A model generated the notes under the pieces. It did not search any database, was not told the DNA's origin, and saw nothing but the letters and a program-made list of their open reading frames with translations. Shown one piece after another: positions 1 through 7,394 of a stretch of 12,620 bases of DNA (position 1 is its first letter; the number at the start of each line of letters is the position of its first letter). Position numbers and translations under genes: made by a program. Source of the stretch: Fusobacterium sp. (GTDB lineage: Bacteria > Fusobacteriota > Fusobacteriia > Fusobacteriales > Fusobacteriaceae); contig JAHHTB010000047.1 in assembly GCA_020024855.1 (NCBI GenBank), positions 1 to 12,620 of the forward strand, given 5' to 3'.

Positions 1-1922
1 CCAAACTCTTTTATAATTTTATTTATAAGGTCTATATTTTCATATTTATTTTTTTCATATTCCTCTTTTAATCTTAAAATAGTTTTAAATATTTTATCTG
101 TTTCATCAGAATAGAAATAAAAATCCTTTATTTCCCCCTTAAAAGATAGTATCTCTTTTAATTCACTATCAGAAATTAAAATAAGATTATCCCTTAAAAA
201 TTCCACTAAATAAAACTTATTGTCATACACAAAATATTTCATAAGTTTTATAATAGGCTCTGTTGTCCTGTGAGAAAAAACTGTTAGATTTGTTTCAAGA
301 AAATAGAGAATATGTTCCTCTGAAAGTGCTTCTCCCATCTCATAAAGAGCATTATTATTTCTTGCAAGAATACAAACATCTTGATAGTTTCCATTAAATT
401 TTTCCTTAAGAATATCAACTGTTTCCTTAAAACAATTTTCTTCCCCATCTTCATATCTATGAATTTCAACATATCCCCTATCTTTTGTATCAATACTTTC
501 AACAGGCTCAAAATTCCATTCTATCCCTTGAGATTTTGCAAAATTTGAATATTTTGAGAAAAATTCATTTGTAAAATCAACTATTTTTTTACGGCTTCTA
601 TAAGATGTACCCATTGTTTCTTCTTTAGCACCTATTATTGTAGAAAGATTTACAAACAATTCTTTTTCTCCACCACGCCACTCATAAATACTTTGCTTTT
701 CATCTCCAACACATATAACTTTTTCAGCACTATCAATCATGCTCTTAAAAATTTTCCATTGAACTACACTTGTATCTTGAAATTCATCAATAAAAACTGT
801 TGTAATTCCACTTTCCAAAATATCTTTCATATACGAAGTTATTCCATTTTCATCAACTAAATTTAATCTCTTATCTTTTATATATTGAAGTGTATAGTTA
901 GTTATATCTGTGTGAGTAAATTTTTTCTCTCTAAATTTTATCTCATCATAAACAGAATAAACTTTCTCTAAAAAAGAAAATATATTTTTTTCATAATCTA
1001 TAAGGATATTATTATATACTCTCTTAGCTATCTCCTCTAAAAGTTCCTCGTAAATTTCATTTAATTCCTCTATTTCATTTTCTACACTTTTTCCCTTTAT
1101 CTTATTTCCATGTCTTATCCCTTGTCCAAAAATTTCTGCCCAATTATCAAGGATAAACTTTTCTTTTTCTTCATCAGTTTTTAAATTTAAATATGGTTTA
1201 TAAGTGTTATTTACAAATTCATCTAATGGTTTTCCTTTTTCTTCTGCTATTCTTTCAATTATTTCAATAGATTTATCAATCTGATTTAGCTCTTTATAAT
1301 TTTTATATGGCTCTCTCTCTTTTTTCTCTATCACAAGAGATTTCCATCTTTCATTTATTATATTCCCTATAACTGCCACATAATTATCAACATTTTTTTC
1401 AACATTGTCAGCTAAAAAATCCTTTAACACTTCAAAATCTTTTTTATTTCTAAAAATCTTTTCAAAACATTTTCTCAAATATTCTGTATTTTCATTATCA
1501 TCAAGCATTTCATAAGAATTTATATTAAGCATTGGAGCAATGGCAGTTTTAAAAATTGTATTTTTTAAACCATCTATTGTATAAATTTTAAGATTATCCT
1601 TATTTAGAATAATATCTCTATAAGATTTTTTTGCTTTTAAATATATCTCGTCTTCACTAGAAAACATATCAGGATATATTTTCATTATAGAGTCTACTGC
1701 TCCCTTTCTATCATCTTCTTCATCTTTATTTTCAGGAGTAACAGCTAATTTTTTTATAAATTTTATAATATCCTCTTTTATTTCCCCTGTTGCTTTCTTA
1801 GTAAAAGTCATTATTACAATATCTTTTATTTTTTCTCCATTAAAAAGAGAAACAGCATATTCAAGTGAAAGTCTATATGTTTTTCCAGTTCCAGCACTGG
1901 CTTTTAATACTTTTCTTTCCAT
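1..1922 (-). CDS. addA: ATP-dependent helicase/nuclease subunit A (AddA, UvrD/RecB-like), 3' end off window
   Basis: Superfamily 1 DNA helicase, expected to be the motor (and second nuclease) of the AddAB enzyme that resects double-strand breaks for RecA-dependent repair. I translated the open minus-strand frame from the ATG at 1922; it stays open to the window edge, about 640 residues. Visible motifs: Walker A ASAGTGKT (residues 8-15), motif II DEFQDTS (379-385), motif III VGDEKQSIYEWRGG (405-418) and motif IV SYRS (440-443). The long insertion between motif I and motif II is typical of RecB/AddA rather than UvrD or PcrA. AddA is usually about 1150-1250 aa, so motifs V and VI and any C-terminal nuclease lie outside the window. 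The start is supported by GAGAGG at 1930-1935, 7 bases upstream. The ATG overlaps the addB stop (TAATG), implying translational coupling. The AddA name rests on the partner gene; a generic RecB-like helicase is the alternative. Confidence 0.85.
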   Translation of the reverse strand, partial: MERKVLKASAGTGKTYRLSLEYAVSLFNGEKIKDIVIMTFTKKATGEIKEDIIKFIKKLAVTPENKDEEDDRKGAVDSIMKIYPDMFSSEDEIYLKAKKSYRDIILNKDNLKIYTIDGLKNTIFKTAIAPMLNINSYEMLDDNENTEYLRKCFEKIFRNKKDFEVLKDFLADNVEKNVDNYVAVIGNIINERWKSLVIEKKEREPYKNYKELNQIDKSIEIIERIAEEKGKPLDEFVNNTYKPYLNLKTDEEKEKFILDNWAEIFGQGIRHGNKIKGKSVENEIEELNEIYEELLEEIAKRVYNNILIDYEKNIFSFLEKVYSVYDEIKFREKKFTHTDITNYTLQYIKDKRLNLVDENGITSYMKDILESGITTVFIDEFQDTSVVQWKIFKSMIDSAEKVICVGDEKQSIYEWRGGEKELFVNLSTIIGAKEETMGTSYRSRKKIVDFTNEFFSKYSNFAKSQGIEWNFEPVESIDTKDRGYVEIHRYEDGEENCFKETVDILKEKFNGNYQDVCILARNNNALYEMGEALSEEHILYFLETNLTVFSHRTTEPIIKLMKYFVYDNKFYLVEFLRDNLILISDSELKEILSFKGEIKDFYFYSDETDKIFKTILRLKEEYEKNKYENIDLINKIIKEF

Positions 1923-4555
1923 TAAATTACCTCTCTTTTACATATATTTTCATATTCACAATAAGCACACGCTTTCTTTTTCTCTGCTCTTAAATATTCC
2001 TTTGAAGAAATAAAATCTTTAAACATCTGTGTCAACTCATCTTTTGTCATAGAAATCTTGTCTTGTTTTTTATAATCCCCTTGGAGAGCATTATATATTA
2101 TTTTACAAGCCATATTTTCATCTTTATATAAAAGGATAGAATATATGTCAAGCTGTTTTGGGTCAGCTCCACCAGTTTTATAATCTACTATATACTTATC
2201 TCCCTCATCGGTTTGGGCAATAAGGTCAACTCTCCCCTTTATAAACACATCAATTTCATCACTTAAAAATTTCTCAATTCTTCCTTTTTCCCCCCAAAAC
2301 ATATTAACTTTTTTCCCTTTTAGCTCTTTTTCCATCTCCTTATAAAATTTAAAAATATTCTCTTTTATCTTAGGAAATAGTATCTCTTTTAAATATAAGT
2401 CAACATACACAGGAATTTTCATCTGATTTTCTTCAAAAGTTTCTTCTATTATATTATCTACAAATTTTTCATCTAAACTAAAGTCATTTTTCTTTATAAT
2501 ATTTATATAAATTTTTTGTGAAATTATTTCAAATATCTTGTGAACAACTGTTCCTAAAAGTGCTAATGATACCCCATATACCTCCTCTTTTTCTGGAGAT
2601 ATTTTCCCATTATTTTTTAAAAAGTGTCTATATTTGCAACCCTCTAATTCCAAAATATCATAAGCTCCAAGAGTCATCTTTTTATCTTCAAAATCAAGGA
2701 TATTTTTTTCAAGTTTAAAATATTCTTCTGAAATATTTTTTTCAACTATTTCTTTTTCTTCTGAAATATTTTTCTTTAAAATTTTAAAAATTTCTTCCTT
2801 TGAAAGAGGATTTTCTTTTTCAACTTTAATATTATATTTCATCATAATCTCATCTAGGAAAACTGATCTTTCAATCTCCTCATTTAGATTTTTTTTCACT
2901 AAAATTACACTTTTTTTGCTATTAAAAATCCCTTGAATAAATCTATATTTTGAAATAAGTTTTTTATCTTCAAAAGTCATAAATCCACTTTCTGCTCTTT
3001 GTTCCTCTGTAAAATTAAGGTTGTCTTTTAAATTTCCAGGGAGTGATTTATTGTCAATATCAATAAAATATGTTTCATTCATTTTGGTAGTTTCATTATT
3101 AAGTCTTGCCTCTGAAATATTTTTTATTACACCTAAAACACTCTCTCCATCTCTTTCAACCTCATTTATCTCTATCCCTTCCATATATTTTATTAAAAGG
3201 GTATAAAGGTTTGCCCCTGTACTTGTTTCAAAAAGATTTTTAAATCCATCTTCTCCACAAAGCCTTTCACTACTTTTTATATTATCAACAGCTTGATAAA
3301 ATTTTTCTATAATATTAGTGTAGTTTTCCTCTCTAAATTTTTCAAAACCTATCTCTCTTATATAGTCCACAAACTCTGTAACAGATAAAAATTTACTTAT
3401 TTTTTTCAAATCTTCATATATTTTATTAAAAATTTCATTTTGTGAAATTTCAAAATCTTCATCTTGTGTTTTTTCATAGTCAAAAACTTTCTCATCAATA
3501 TATTTATACTCTTTATCAAATATCTTTTTAAATATACTTAAAGTTTTACCATCTATCTTATAAATCTCTCTAAATATCTCATCATTTACAGCTTTTCTCA
3601 ATTCAAAACTTGGCACTCCATATTTTTTTCTTGGCTCAAGAGAAAGTAAAAGTTCATTTTGAATTTTCATAAATTTATATAATTTTGTGTCATCAAGAAC
3701 TTTTAATTCCTGTGAAACAAAATATTTTGGAAATATTTTGTGATAATTATTTCTTTCAGGAACAGGGGAGAATATATCTTTTCTCTTATGCCCTCTCATC
3801 TTTCCAAGACATATCATATTAAGTATTTCTGCCATCTCATCACTATTTTCATAAATTTTTACATCTATATCTTCTCTATTTTTTATAAGGGACACTTTTT
3901 CTATCTTTAAAAGTTCCTCATTATAATCCTCTTTTGGAATTTGAATCATAATTTGAGTTTCACATATATTTGATATTCTTTTTATTGCCTCTCTCATAAG
4001 AGGTGTAAAATATGGTATATCTACAAAAATTACTCTTTCAAATTTCTTTATATATTCTTCATTATAATTTTCAATATTTTCTATCCAGTCACTTGGAATG
4101 AAATCATTTTCTTTTAAATATTTATCATATCTTTCTTTTAATATTTCAAATCTCTCTATATATTCCTCTTGCCACTCTTGAAGTTCACTAGGTTTTTTCC
4201 CCATAACAGAGTAAAGTTCTTTATAGTATTTAAAAAATAAGTCTGCAAAGTCTATTGTGTCATAATAGTTTTGCATTTTAAATTTCTCTTTTAATTCTCT
4301 ATCAAAAACCCTAAAAAGAGTAAGAGGTCTTTTTGCCTCTGTAAGAATCATCTTTTCTGTTTTAAATATTTTTTTCTGAAATTCTTCTAAGGTAAAATAT
4401 ACTGGCTCTAGGGCTAAAATATTTTTTTCACGATTTTTCATATATGAGTTTTTAAAAAAGTAATCACTAAAAACCAAAATAGTTTTATTATTTGGCTTTC
4501 TTTTTTTTATTTCGTTTATAAAATCTTTTTCATAATTAATATATACAAAATTCAT
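1922..4555 (-). CDS. addB: AddB-like PD-(D/E)XK nuclease subunit with iron-sulfur cysteines
   Basis: Second subunit of the AddAB double-strand-break repair helicase-nuclease. The C-terminal third carries a RecB-type nuclease: GRVD with D777, then DYKTG with D791 and K793. Four cysteines bracket this domain, C640 (in EGCKYRHF) and the terminal C863-x2-C866-x5-C872, matching the 4Fe-4S arrangement known from AddB. The N-terminal region looks like the helicase-fold part of AddB, but I see no Walker A (GxxGxGKS/T), so this subunit probably does not bind ATP in the usual way. At 877 aa it is shorter than typical AddB (about 1150 aa). The start ATG follows AGGAAGG about 6 bases upstream. It is the first gene of the addBA unit, with a candidate extended -10 promoter at 4585-4593. 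The nuclease and Fe-S assignment is firm. The AddB name is likely, since the order addB-addA with overlap is the usual one; a RecB-family nuclease of another type is the alternative. Confidence 0.85.
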   Translation of the reverse strand: MNFVYINYEKDFINEIKKRKPNNKTILVFSDYFFKNSYMKNREKNILALEPVYFTLEEFQKKIFKTEKMILTEAKRPLTLFRVFDRELKEKFKMQNYYDTIDFADLFFKYYKELYSVMGKKPSELQEWQEEYIERFEILKERYDKYLKENDFIPSDWIENIENYNEEYIKKFERVIFVDIPYFTPLMREAIKRISNICETQIMIQIPKEDYNEELLKIEKVSLIKNREDIDVKIYENSDEMAEILNMICLGKMRGHKRKDIFSPVPERNNYHKIFPKYFVSQELKVLDDTKLYKFMKIQNELLLSLEPRKKYGVPSFELRKAVNDEIFREIYKIDGKTLSIFKKIFDKEYKYIDEKVFDYEKTQDEDFEISQNEIFNKIYEDLKKISKFLSVTEFVDYIREIGFEKFREENYTNIIEKFYQAVDNIKSSERLCGEDGFKNLFETSTGANLYTLLIKYMEGIEINEVERDGESVLGVIKNISEARLNNETTKMNETYFIDIDNKSLPGNLKDNLNFTEEQRAESGFMTFEDKKLISKYRFIQGIFNSKKSVILVKKNLNEEIERSVFLDEIMMKYNIKVEKENPLSKEEIFKILKKNISEEKEIVEKNISEEYFKLEKNILDFEDKKMTLGAYDILELEGCKYRHFLKNNGKISPEKEEVYGVSLALLGTVVHKIFEIISQKIYINIIKKNDFSLDEKFVDNIIEETFEENQMKIPVYVDLYLKEILFPKIKENIFKFYKEMEKELKGKKVNMFWGEKGRIEKFLSDEIDVFIKGRVDLIAQTDEGDKYIVDYKTGGADPKQLDIYSILLYKDENMACKIIYNALQGDYKKQDKISMTKDELTQMFKDFISSKEYLRAEKKKACAYCEYENICKREVI

Positions 4556-4584
4556 ATAACACCTTCCTATTTTCAGATAATTTT

Positions 4585-4593
4585 ATTATATCA
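4585..4593 (-). promoter_or_regulatory. Candidate extended -10 promoter for addBA
   Basis: On the minus strand TGATATAAT (TG-n-TATAAT) lies about 30 bases upstream of the addB start. The -35 position falls inside the preceding terminator hairpin and matches the consensus poorly, so the extended -10 would have to carry recognition. Confidence 0.55.
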
Positions 4594-4600
4594 CAGAAAA

Positions 4601-4630
4601 TAAAAAGCTATGTGAAATAAATCACATAGC
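4601..4630 (-). terminator. Intrinsic terminator after the 93-aa gene
   Basis: A perfect 9-bp inverted repeat GCTATGTGA / TCACATAGC with a 6-base loop is followed on the minus strand by TTTTTATTTT. It lies 22 bases past the stop of the 93-aa gene and insulates that unit from addBA. Confidence 0.85.
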
Positions 4631-4651
4631 ACAAATTCAGTTTATAGCTTA

Positions 4652-4933
4652 TTAGAAATTTATAATTTCGGCACTTGCTTCGTACCATTTTCCTTCTTCA
4701 TCTTCCCCATACTCTATAAAGAAATTTACTTGCATATCTTCAAGAGTAAATCCAACAGAATTTTCTTCATCAACATTAAAAAACTCTATATTTTTAAATT
4801 TAGTTCCTAAAAGAGCCTTTGCAACATCACTTCTTTCTTCAACAAGTTCTGTTACATCTTCACCAATATCATATCCTCTTTTCTTAAACTCCTCTATAAT
4901 TCTTTCAACAATCTTTTGTAGTTTTTCGTCCAT
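4652..4933 (-). CDS. Conserved-looking acidic 93-aa protein of unknown function
   Basis: I do not recognise a family. The protein is 93 residues and strongly acidic (about 25 Asp/Glu against 11 Lys/Arg). It has an amphipathic N-terminal helix (about residues 2-20), a charged middle and a C-terminal part with alternating hydrophobic residues (about 60-93) that looks like beta strands. It has no signal peptide, membrane segment or cysteine, so it is likely cytosolic. The start ATG follows GGAGGA by about 5 bases. It is the last gene of a short unit that begins with a 43-residue basic peptide and ends at the terminator at 4601-4630. The strong ribosome site, its own terminator and ordinary codon use support a real gene; function is unknown. 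Confidence 0.8.
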   Translation of the reverse strand: MDEKLQKIVERIIEEFKKRGYDIGEDVTELVEERSDVAKALLGTKFKNIEFFNVDEENSVGFTLEDMQVNFFIEYGEDEEGKWYEASAEIINF

Positions 4934-4944
4934 ACTTCCTCCGA

Positions 4945-5076
4945 CTATATTTTAAATATACTTACAAATTTTTTATATTTTTTTATTAAAAATAAAATAA
5001 GTTTTATCTTTCTCACTTCAAAAGGAACTTTTTTAACAGCCCTTGACATCTGTTCCTCTATCTCTTTTTCAGTCAT
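4945..5076 (-). CDS. Small basic 43-residue peptide, unknown function
   Basis: Starts MTEKEIEEQM and ends KKFVSIFKI. The N-terminal third is an acidic, helix-prone stretch; from about residue 16 on it becomes basic with a hydrophobic run (KLILFLI, about 25-31), giving a net charge near +7. I do not recognise a family. The frame extends upstream to 5154, but that longer start would lie inside the ybaB terminator and the promoter. The ATG at 5076 has AGGAGAAGG ending 3 bases before it (AGGAG core at 7 bases), so I chose it. The stop lies 11 bases before the next gene, and a TTGCTT-17-TATAAT promoter sits just upstream, so it would lead a two-gene unit. It could instead be the remnant of a longer protein or a non-coding leader. 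Confidence 0.5.
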   Translation of the reverse strand: MTEKEIEEQMSRAVKKVPFEVRKIKLILFLIKKYKKFVSIFKI

Positions 5077-5079
5077 ATA

Positions 5080-5088
5080 CCTTCTCCT
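5080..5088 (-). promoter_or_regulatory. Ribosome binding site deciding the start of the 43-aa peptide
   Basis: AGGAGAAGG on the minus strand, with its AGGAG core 7 bases from the ATG at 5076. It is the main evidence that the short ORF is translated and that the longer in-frame start at 5154 is not used. Confidence 0.6.
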
Positions 5089-5106
5089 GATATTTAATAT
5101 AAATAG

Positions 5107-5135
5107 ATTATAATATGTTTGAAAAAATAAAGCAA
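5107..5135 (-). promoter_or_regulatory. Promoter for the 43 aa/93 aa unit
   Basis: Minus strand TTGCTT (5130-5135), 17-base spacer, TATAAT (5107-5112). It overlaps the U-tract of the ybaB terminator, so termination and new initiation are packed into the same 60 bases. Confidence 0.65.
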
Positions 5136-5163
5136 ATAAAATAAAAGCCCTCAAATGAGGGCT
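5133..5163 (-). terminator. Intrinsic terminator after ybaB
   Basis: Hairpin AGCCCTC-AAAT-GAGGGCT (read on the plus strand; 7-8 bp stem, 5146-5163), followed on the minus strand by TTTTATTTTATTT. It lies just past the ybaB stop. Confidence 0.9.
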
Positions 5164-5185
5164 AAATACTTTATAACTTTTTAAA

Positions 5186-5536
5186 CTAGAAAAGTCCAGG
5201 AATGTTCATTCCACCTGTTACTTTTTCCATTTCTTTTTCAGATAACTCTTCAGCTTGTCTCATAACTTCTTTTACAGCAGAAAGAACTAAATCTTCTAAC
5301 ATTTCTTTATCTTCTACTGCTTCTTTTATGATTTCTTCAGAGATATTTATACTTAAAATTTCTTTTTGTCCGTTTGCTTTTACAACAACAGCTCCTCCAC
5401 CAACAGATGCTTCAACTTCTTTTCCTTTTAATTCGTCTTGAATTTTAAGCATTTCTTGTTGCATAGCTTGAGCTTGTCTTAATATATCCATTTGATTGTT
5501 TCCATTTCCTTTAGGTGATTTTAACTTTCTAACCAA
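5186..5536 (-). CDS. YbaB/EbfC family nucleoid-associated protein
   Basis: Small DNA-binding protein of the YbaB/EbfC family; members form dimers that bind DNA and affect nucleoid organisation. The 116-residue product has the family layout: an N-terminal helix rich in Gln/Met (MDILRQAQAMQQEMLKIQ, about 16-33), a central strand region (KEVEASVGGGAVVVKANG), a C-terminal helix and the typical glycine-rich tail (TGGMNIPGLF). The start codon is TTG at 5536, supported by AGGAGG at 5545-5550 with 8-base spacing; the first internal ATG is residue 16 and lacks such a site. It is often found near dnaX and recR in other bacteria, but not here. A good promoter (TTGAAA-16-TATAAT with extended TG) lies upstream, and a terminator follows. 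Read-through from sppA is also possible, since no terminator was seen between them. Confidence 0.93.
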   Translation of the reverse strand: MVRKLKSPKGNGNNQMDILRQAQAMQQEMLKIQDELKGKEVEASVGGGAVVVKANGQKEILSINISEEIIKEAVEDKEMLEDLVLSAVKEVMRQAEELSEKEMEKVTGGMNIPGLF

Positions 5537-5544
5537 TTTGTGTT

Positions 5545-5550
5545 CCTCCT
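5545..5550 (-). promoter_or_regulatory. Ribosome binding site selecting the TTG start of ybaB
   Basis: Full AGGAGG on the minus strand, 8 bases before TTG at 5536. It is stronger than anything before the first internal ATG. Confidence 0.8.
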
Positions 5551-5578
5551 GATTATTTTGTTTGCTTTATTTGAATTG

Positions 5579-5606
5579 ATTATATCATATTTTTCACATT
5601 TTTCAA
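5579..5606 (-). promoter_or_regulatory. Promoter for ybaB
   Basis: Minus strand TTGAAA (5601-5606), 16-base spacer, TATAAT (5579-5584) preceded by TGA, forming an extended -10. It lies in the 79-base gap between sppA and ybaB. Confidence 0.75.
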
Positions 5607-5615
5607 CAGAATATT

Positions 5616-7364
5616 TTATTTTATATCTATATTTGGGGCATAAAGAACTGGTTTATATAGTAATTCTTCACTTATCATGTCACTTTTCTTAATTGTTTCT
5701 GTTATTTTATTATCTCCAATCATTTGTGCCATCAGATATTTTGGTAAATAATTTTTAATTACTGATTCTATTTTTTCCTCTTTTAAGCTCTCAAGAGTTT
5801 CATAGTCTTCAAGCTTTAATTCTTTTGCTAAATCAGAAACAGCATTTTCTAATCCACCAATCTCATCAACAAGTCCTATTTTTTTAGCCTCTTCTCCAAG
5901 CCACACTCTTCCCTCTGCCACTTTTAATACATCTTCTCTTGACATATTTCTTCCTTCTGCCACCTTACTTACAAATTCTTCATACACCTTCACACTTGAA
6001 GCACGGATTTTATCTTTCTCATCTTCTGTCATCTCTCTTACAGCACTTCCCATGTCAGCATATTTTCCTTTTGAAATGCTTGAATAATTTACTTCAAGTT
6101 TTTTCATAAGCTCTGTAGTATTTGGTACCATAGTTATAACACCAATAGAACCTGTTAAAGTTTCCTTATCTGCATATATTTTTTTACCAGCAGCAGCTAT
6201 ATAATATCCTCCAGAAGCTGCTACTCCTCCCATTGAAATATATACAGGCTTAGTCATATTTTTTACACTACTATAAATTATATCTGAAGCAAGAGCCGAA
6301 CCACCTGGAGAGTTTATTCTTATAACCACTCCTTTTATTTCTAAATCTTTTTCAGCTATTCTTAACTCTTTTTGTATTTTCTCTGGAATAATTACCTCAT
6401 TTATTTTTCTTGTATCATCAGAATAATTTATTGTTCCCTCTGCATAGATTATTGCAATCTTATCTTTTACTTTATTATCTTTTTTCTTTTTTGCTTCATA
6501 ATCTATATGTCTTCTTGAAAGATATTCATCTATTCCTATCTTATTTACTATTTCATTTTTTGCAAGAAAACTTTCATAGTATTCTAATTCATCAACAAGT
6601 CCATTTCTTACCATTGTTTCTGGGTCAGCTAAAACAAGTCTTCCATCAAGAATTCTCTCATTTAAAAGTTTTTTATCTAGTTTTCTATTTTTTGCAACAG
6701 TTTCAACAAAATTATTATAAACAGTGTCAAGCATTCTTGTCATATTTTCTCTATGCTCTTTACTCATATCTGTTCTTTCGTAAGACTCTCCAGCACTTTT
6801 GTAATCACCTATATGAATTACGTTCATCTTAACACCAATCTTATCACCTAGAGCTTTGTAATATGGAATTTCCATAAAATATCCTTTTATTTCAGACATA
6901 GCTCCCATTGTTTTTGGCATTATTATTTTATCAGCAAGTGATGCTATCACATAATTTTGATTTGTAAAAGATGGAGCATAAGCATACACTTTTTTCCCAT
7001 TCTTTTTAAATTCTAAAATTTTATTTGAAAACTCCTCAATCTGCCCCCTACTAAGTCCTATATTATCTAATCTCAATATAAGCCCTTCCACTCTCTCATC
7101 ACTTTCAGCCTTTTCAAGATTTTTTAAAAGTCCATAGAAGTTCATCTCTTTTCTTAAATCAAAAGGTGTTATAACTCTACTTTCAGATATTTCATCAGAA
7201 AGTGTCAGTTCTATATATGTTTTTGATTCAATAGGTTTTTTCTTAGTTTCTAGTGCAATTATTTTTCCAGCAATATAAACAACAAGGGCAAACATTAAAA
7301 GTCTAAATAAAGCTTTAAAACATTCTGCCACAACAAATAATAAAACTTTTTTTATTTTTCTCAA
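5616..7364 (-). CDS. sppA: Signal peptide peptidase SppA, long (67K) form
   Basis: Membrane-anchored serine-lysine protease that digests cleaved signal peptides. At 582 residues it matches the two-domain long form (E. coli about 618 aa), not the short Bacillus form of about 330 aa. An N-terminal basic stretch and one hydrophobic membrane anchor (about residues 8-38) precede two tandem ClpP/crotonase-like domains. The catalytic lysine is K189 in GDYKSAGE in the first domain. The nucleophile is S384 in GGVAASGGYY in the second, followed by the conserved TLTGSIGVI segment. The start is TTG at 7364 with AAGGAG 7 bases upstream. It lies 30 bases downstream of the kinase-like gene with no promoter or terminator between, so the two are probably co-transcribed. 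No terminator was seen after it. The long form fits a two-membrane (Gram-negative type) cell. Confidence 0.95.
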   Translation of the reverse strand: MRKIKKVLLFVVAECFKALFRLLMFALVVYIAGKIIALETKKKPIESKTYIELTLSDEISESRVITPFDLRKEMNFYGLLKNLEKAESDERVEGLILRLDNIGLSRGQIEEFSNKILEFKKNGKKVYAYAPSFTNQNYVIASLADKIIMPKTMGAMSEIKGYFMEIPYYKALGDKIGVKMNVIHIGDYKSAGESYERTDMSKEHRENMTRMLDTVYNNFVETVAKNRKLDKKLLNERILDGRLVLADPETMVRNGLVDELEYYESFLAKNEIVNKIGIDEYLSRRHIDYEAKKKKDNKVKDKIAIIYAEGTINYSDDTRKINEVIIPEKIQKELRIAEKDLEIKGVVIRINSPGGSALASDIIYSSVKNMTKPVYISMGGVAASGGYYIAAAGKKIYADKETLTGSIGVITMVPNTTELMKKLEVNYSSISKGKYADMGSAVREMTEDEKDKIRASSVKVYEEFVSKVAEGRNMSREDVLKVAEGRVWLGEEAKKIGLVDEIGGLENAVSDLAKELKLEDYETLESLKEEKIESVIKNYLPKYLMAQMIGDNKITETIKKSDMISEELLYKPVLYAPNIDIK

Positions 7365-7371
7365 AATTTTT

Positions 7372-7377
7372 CTCCTT
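7372..7377 (-). promoter_or_regulatory. Ribosome binding site selecting the TTG start of sppA
   Basis: AAGGAG on the minus strand, 7 bases before TTG at 7364. No in-frame ATG precedes the membrane anchor. Confidence 0.75.
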
Positions 7378-7394
7378 AATTTTTATTCTATTTT

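Noticed and set aside
284..511. 75-codon minus-strand frame inside addA
   Set aside because: It is in another frame of the addA coding region, whose own frame carries all helicase motifs.
2518..3206. Short plus-strand frames antisense to addB (66 and 61 codons)
   Set aside because: No ribosome site or motif, and hydrophobic composition typical of antisense shadow in AT-rich DNA.
5077..5154. Longer 69-residue start for the small peptide ORF
   Set aside because: The upstream start lies inside the ybaB terminator hairpin and the promoter, with no ribosome site; the ATG at 5076 has a strong one.
5551..5615. Terminator between sppA and ybaB
   Set aside because: No inverted repeat with a T-tract on the minus strand; only the ybaB promoter was supported.
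6410..6832. Open 140-codon frame on the plus strand, antisense to sppA
   Set aside because: Rich in Leu/His/Phe/Gln as expected for the complement of an AT-rich gene; no ribosome site, no recognisable motif, fully inside sppA.
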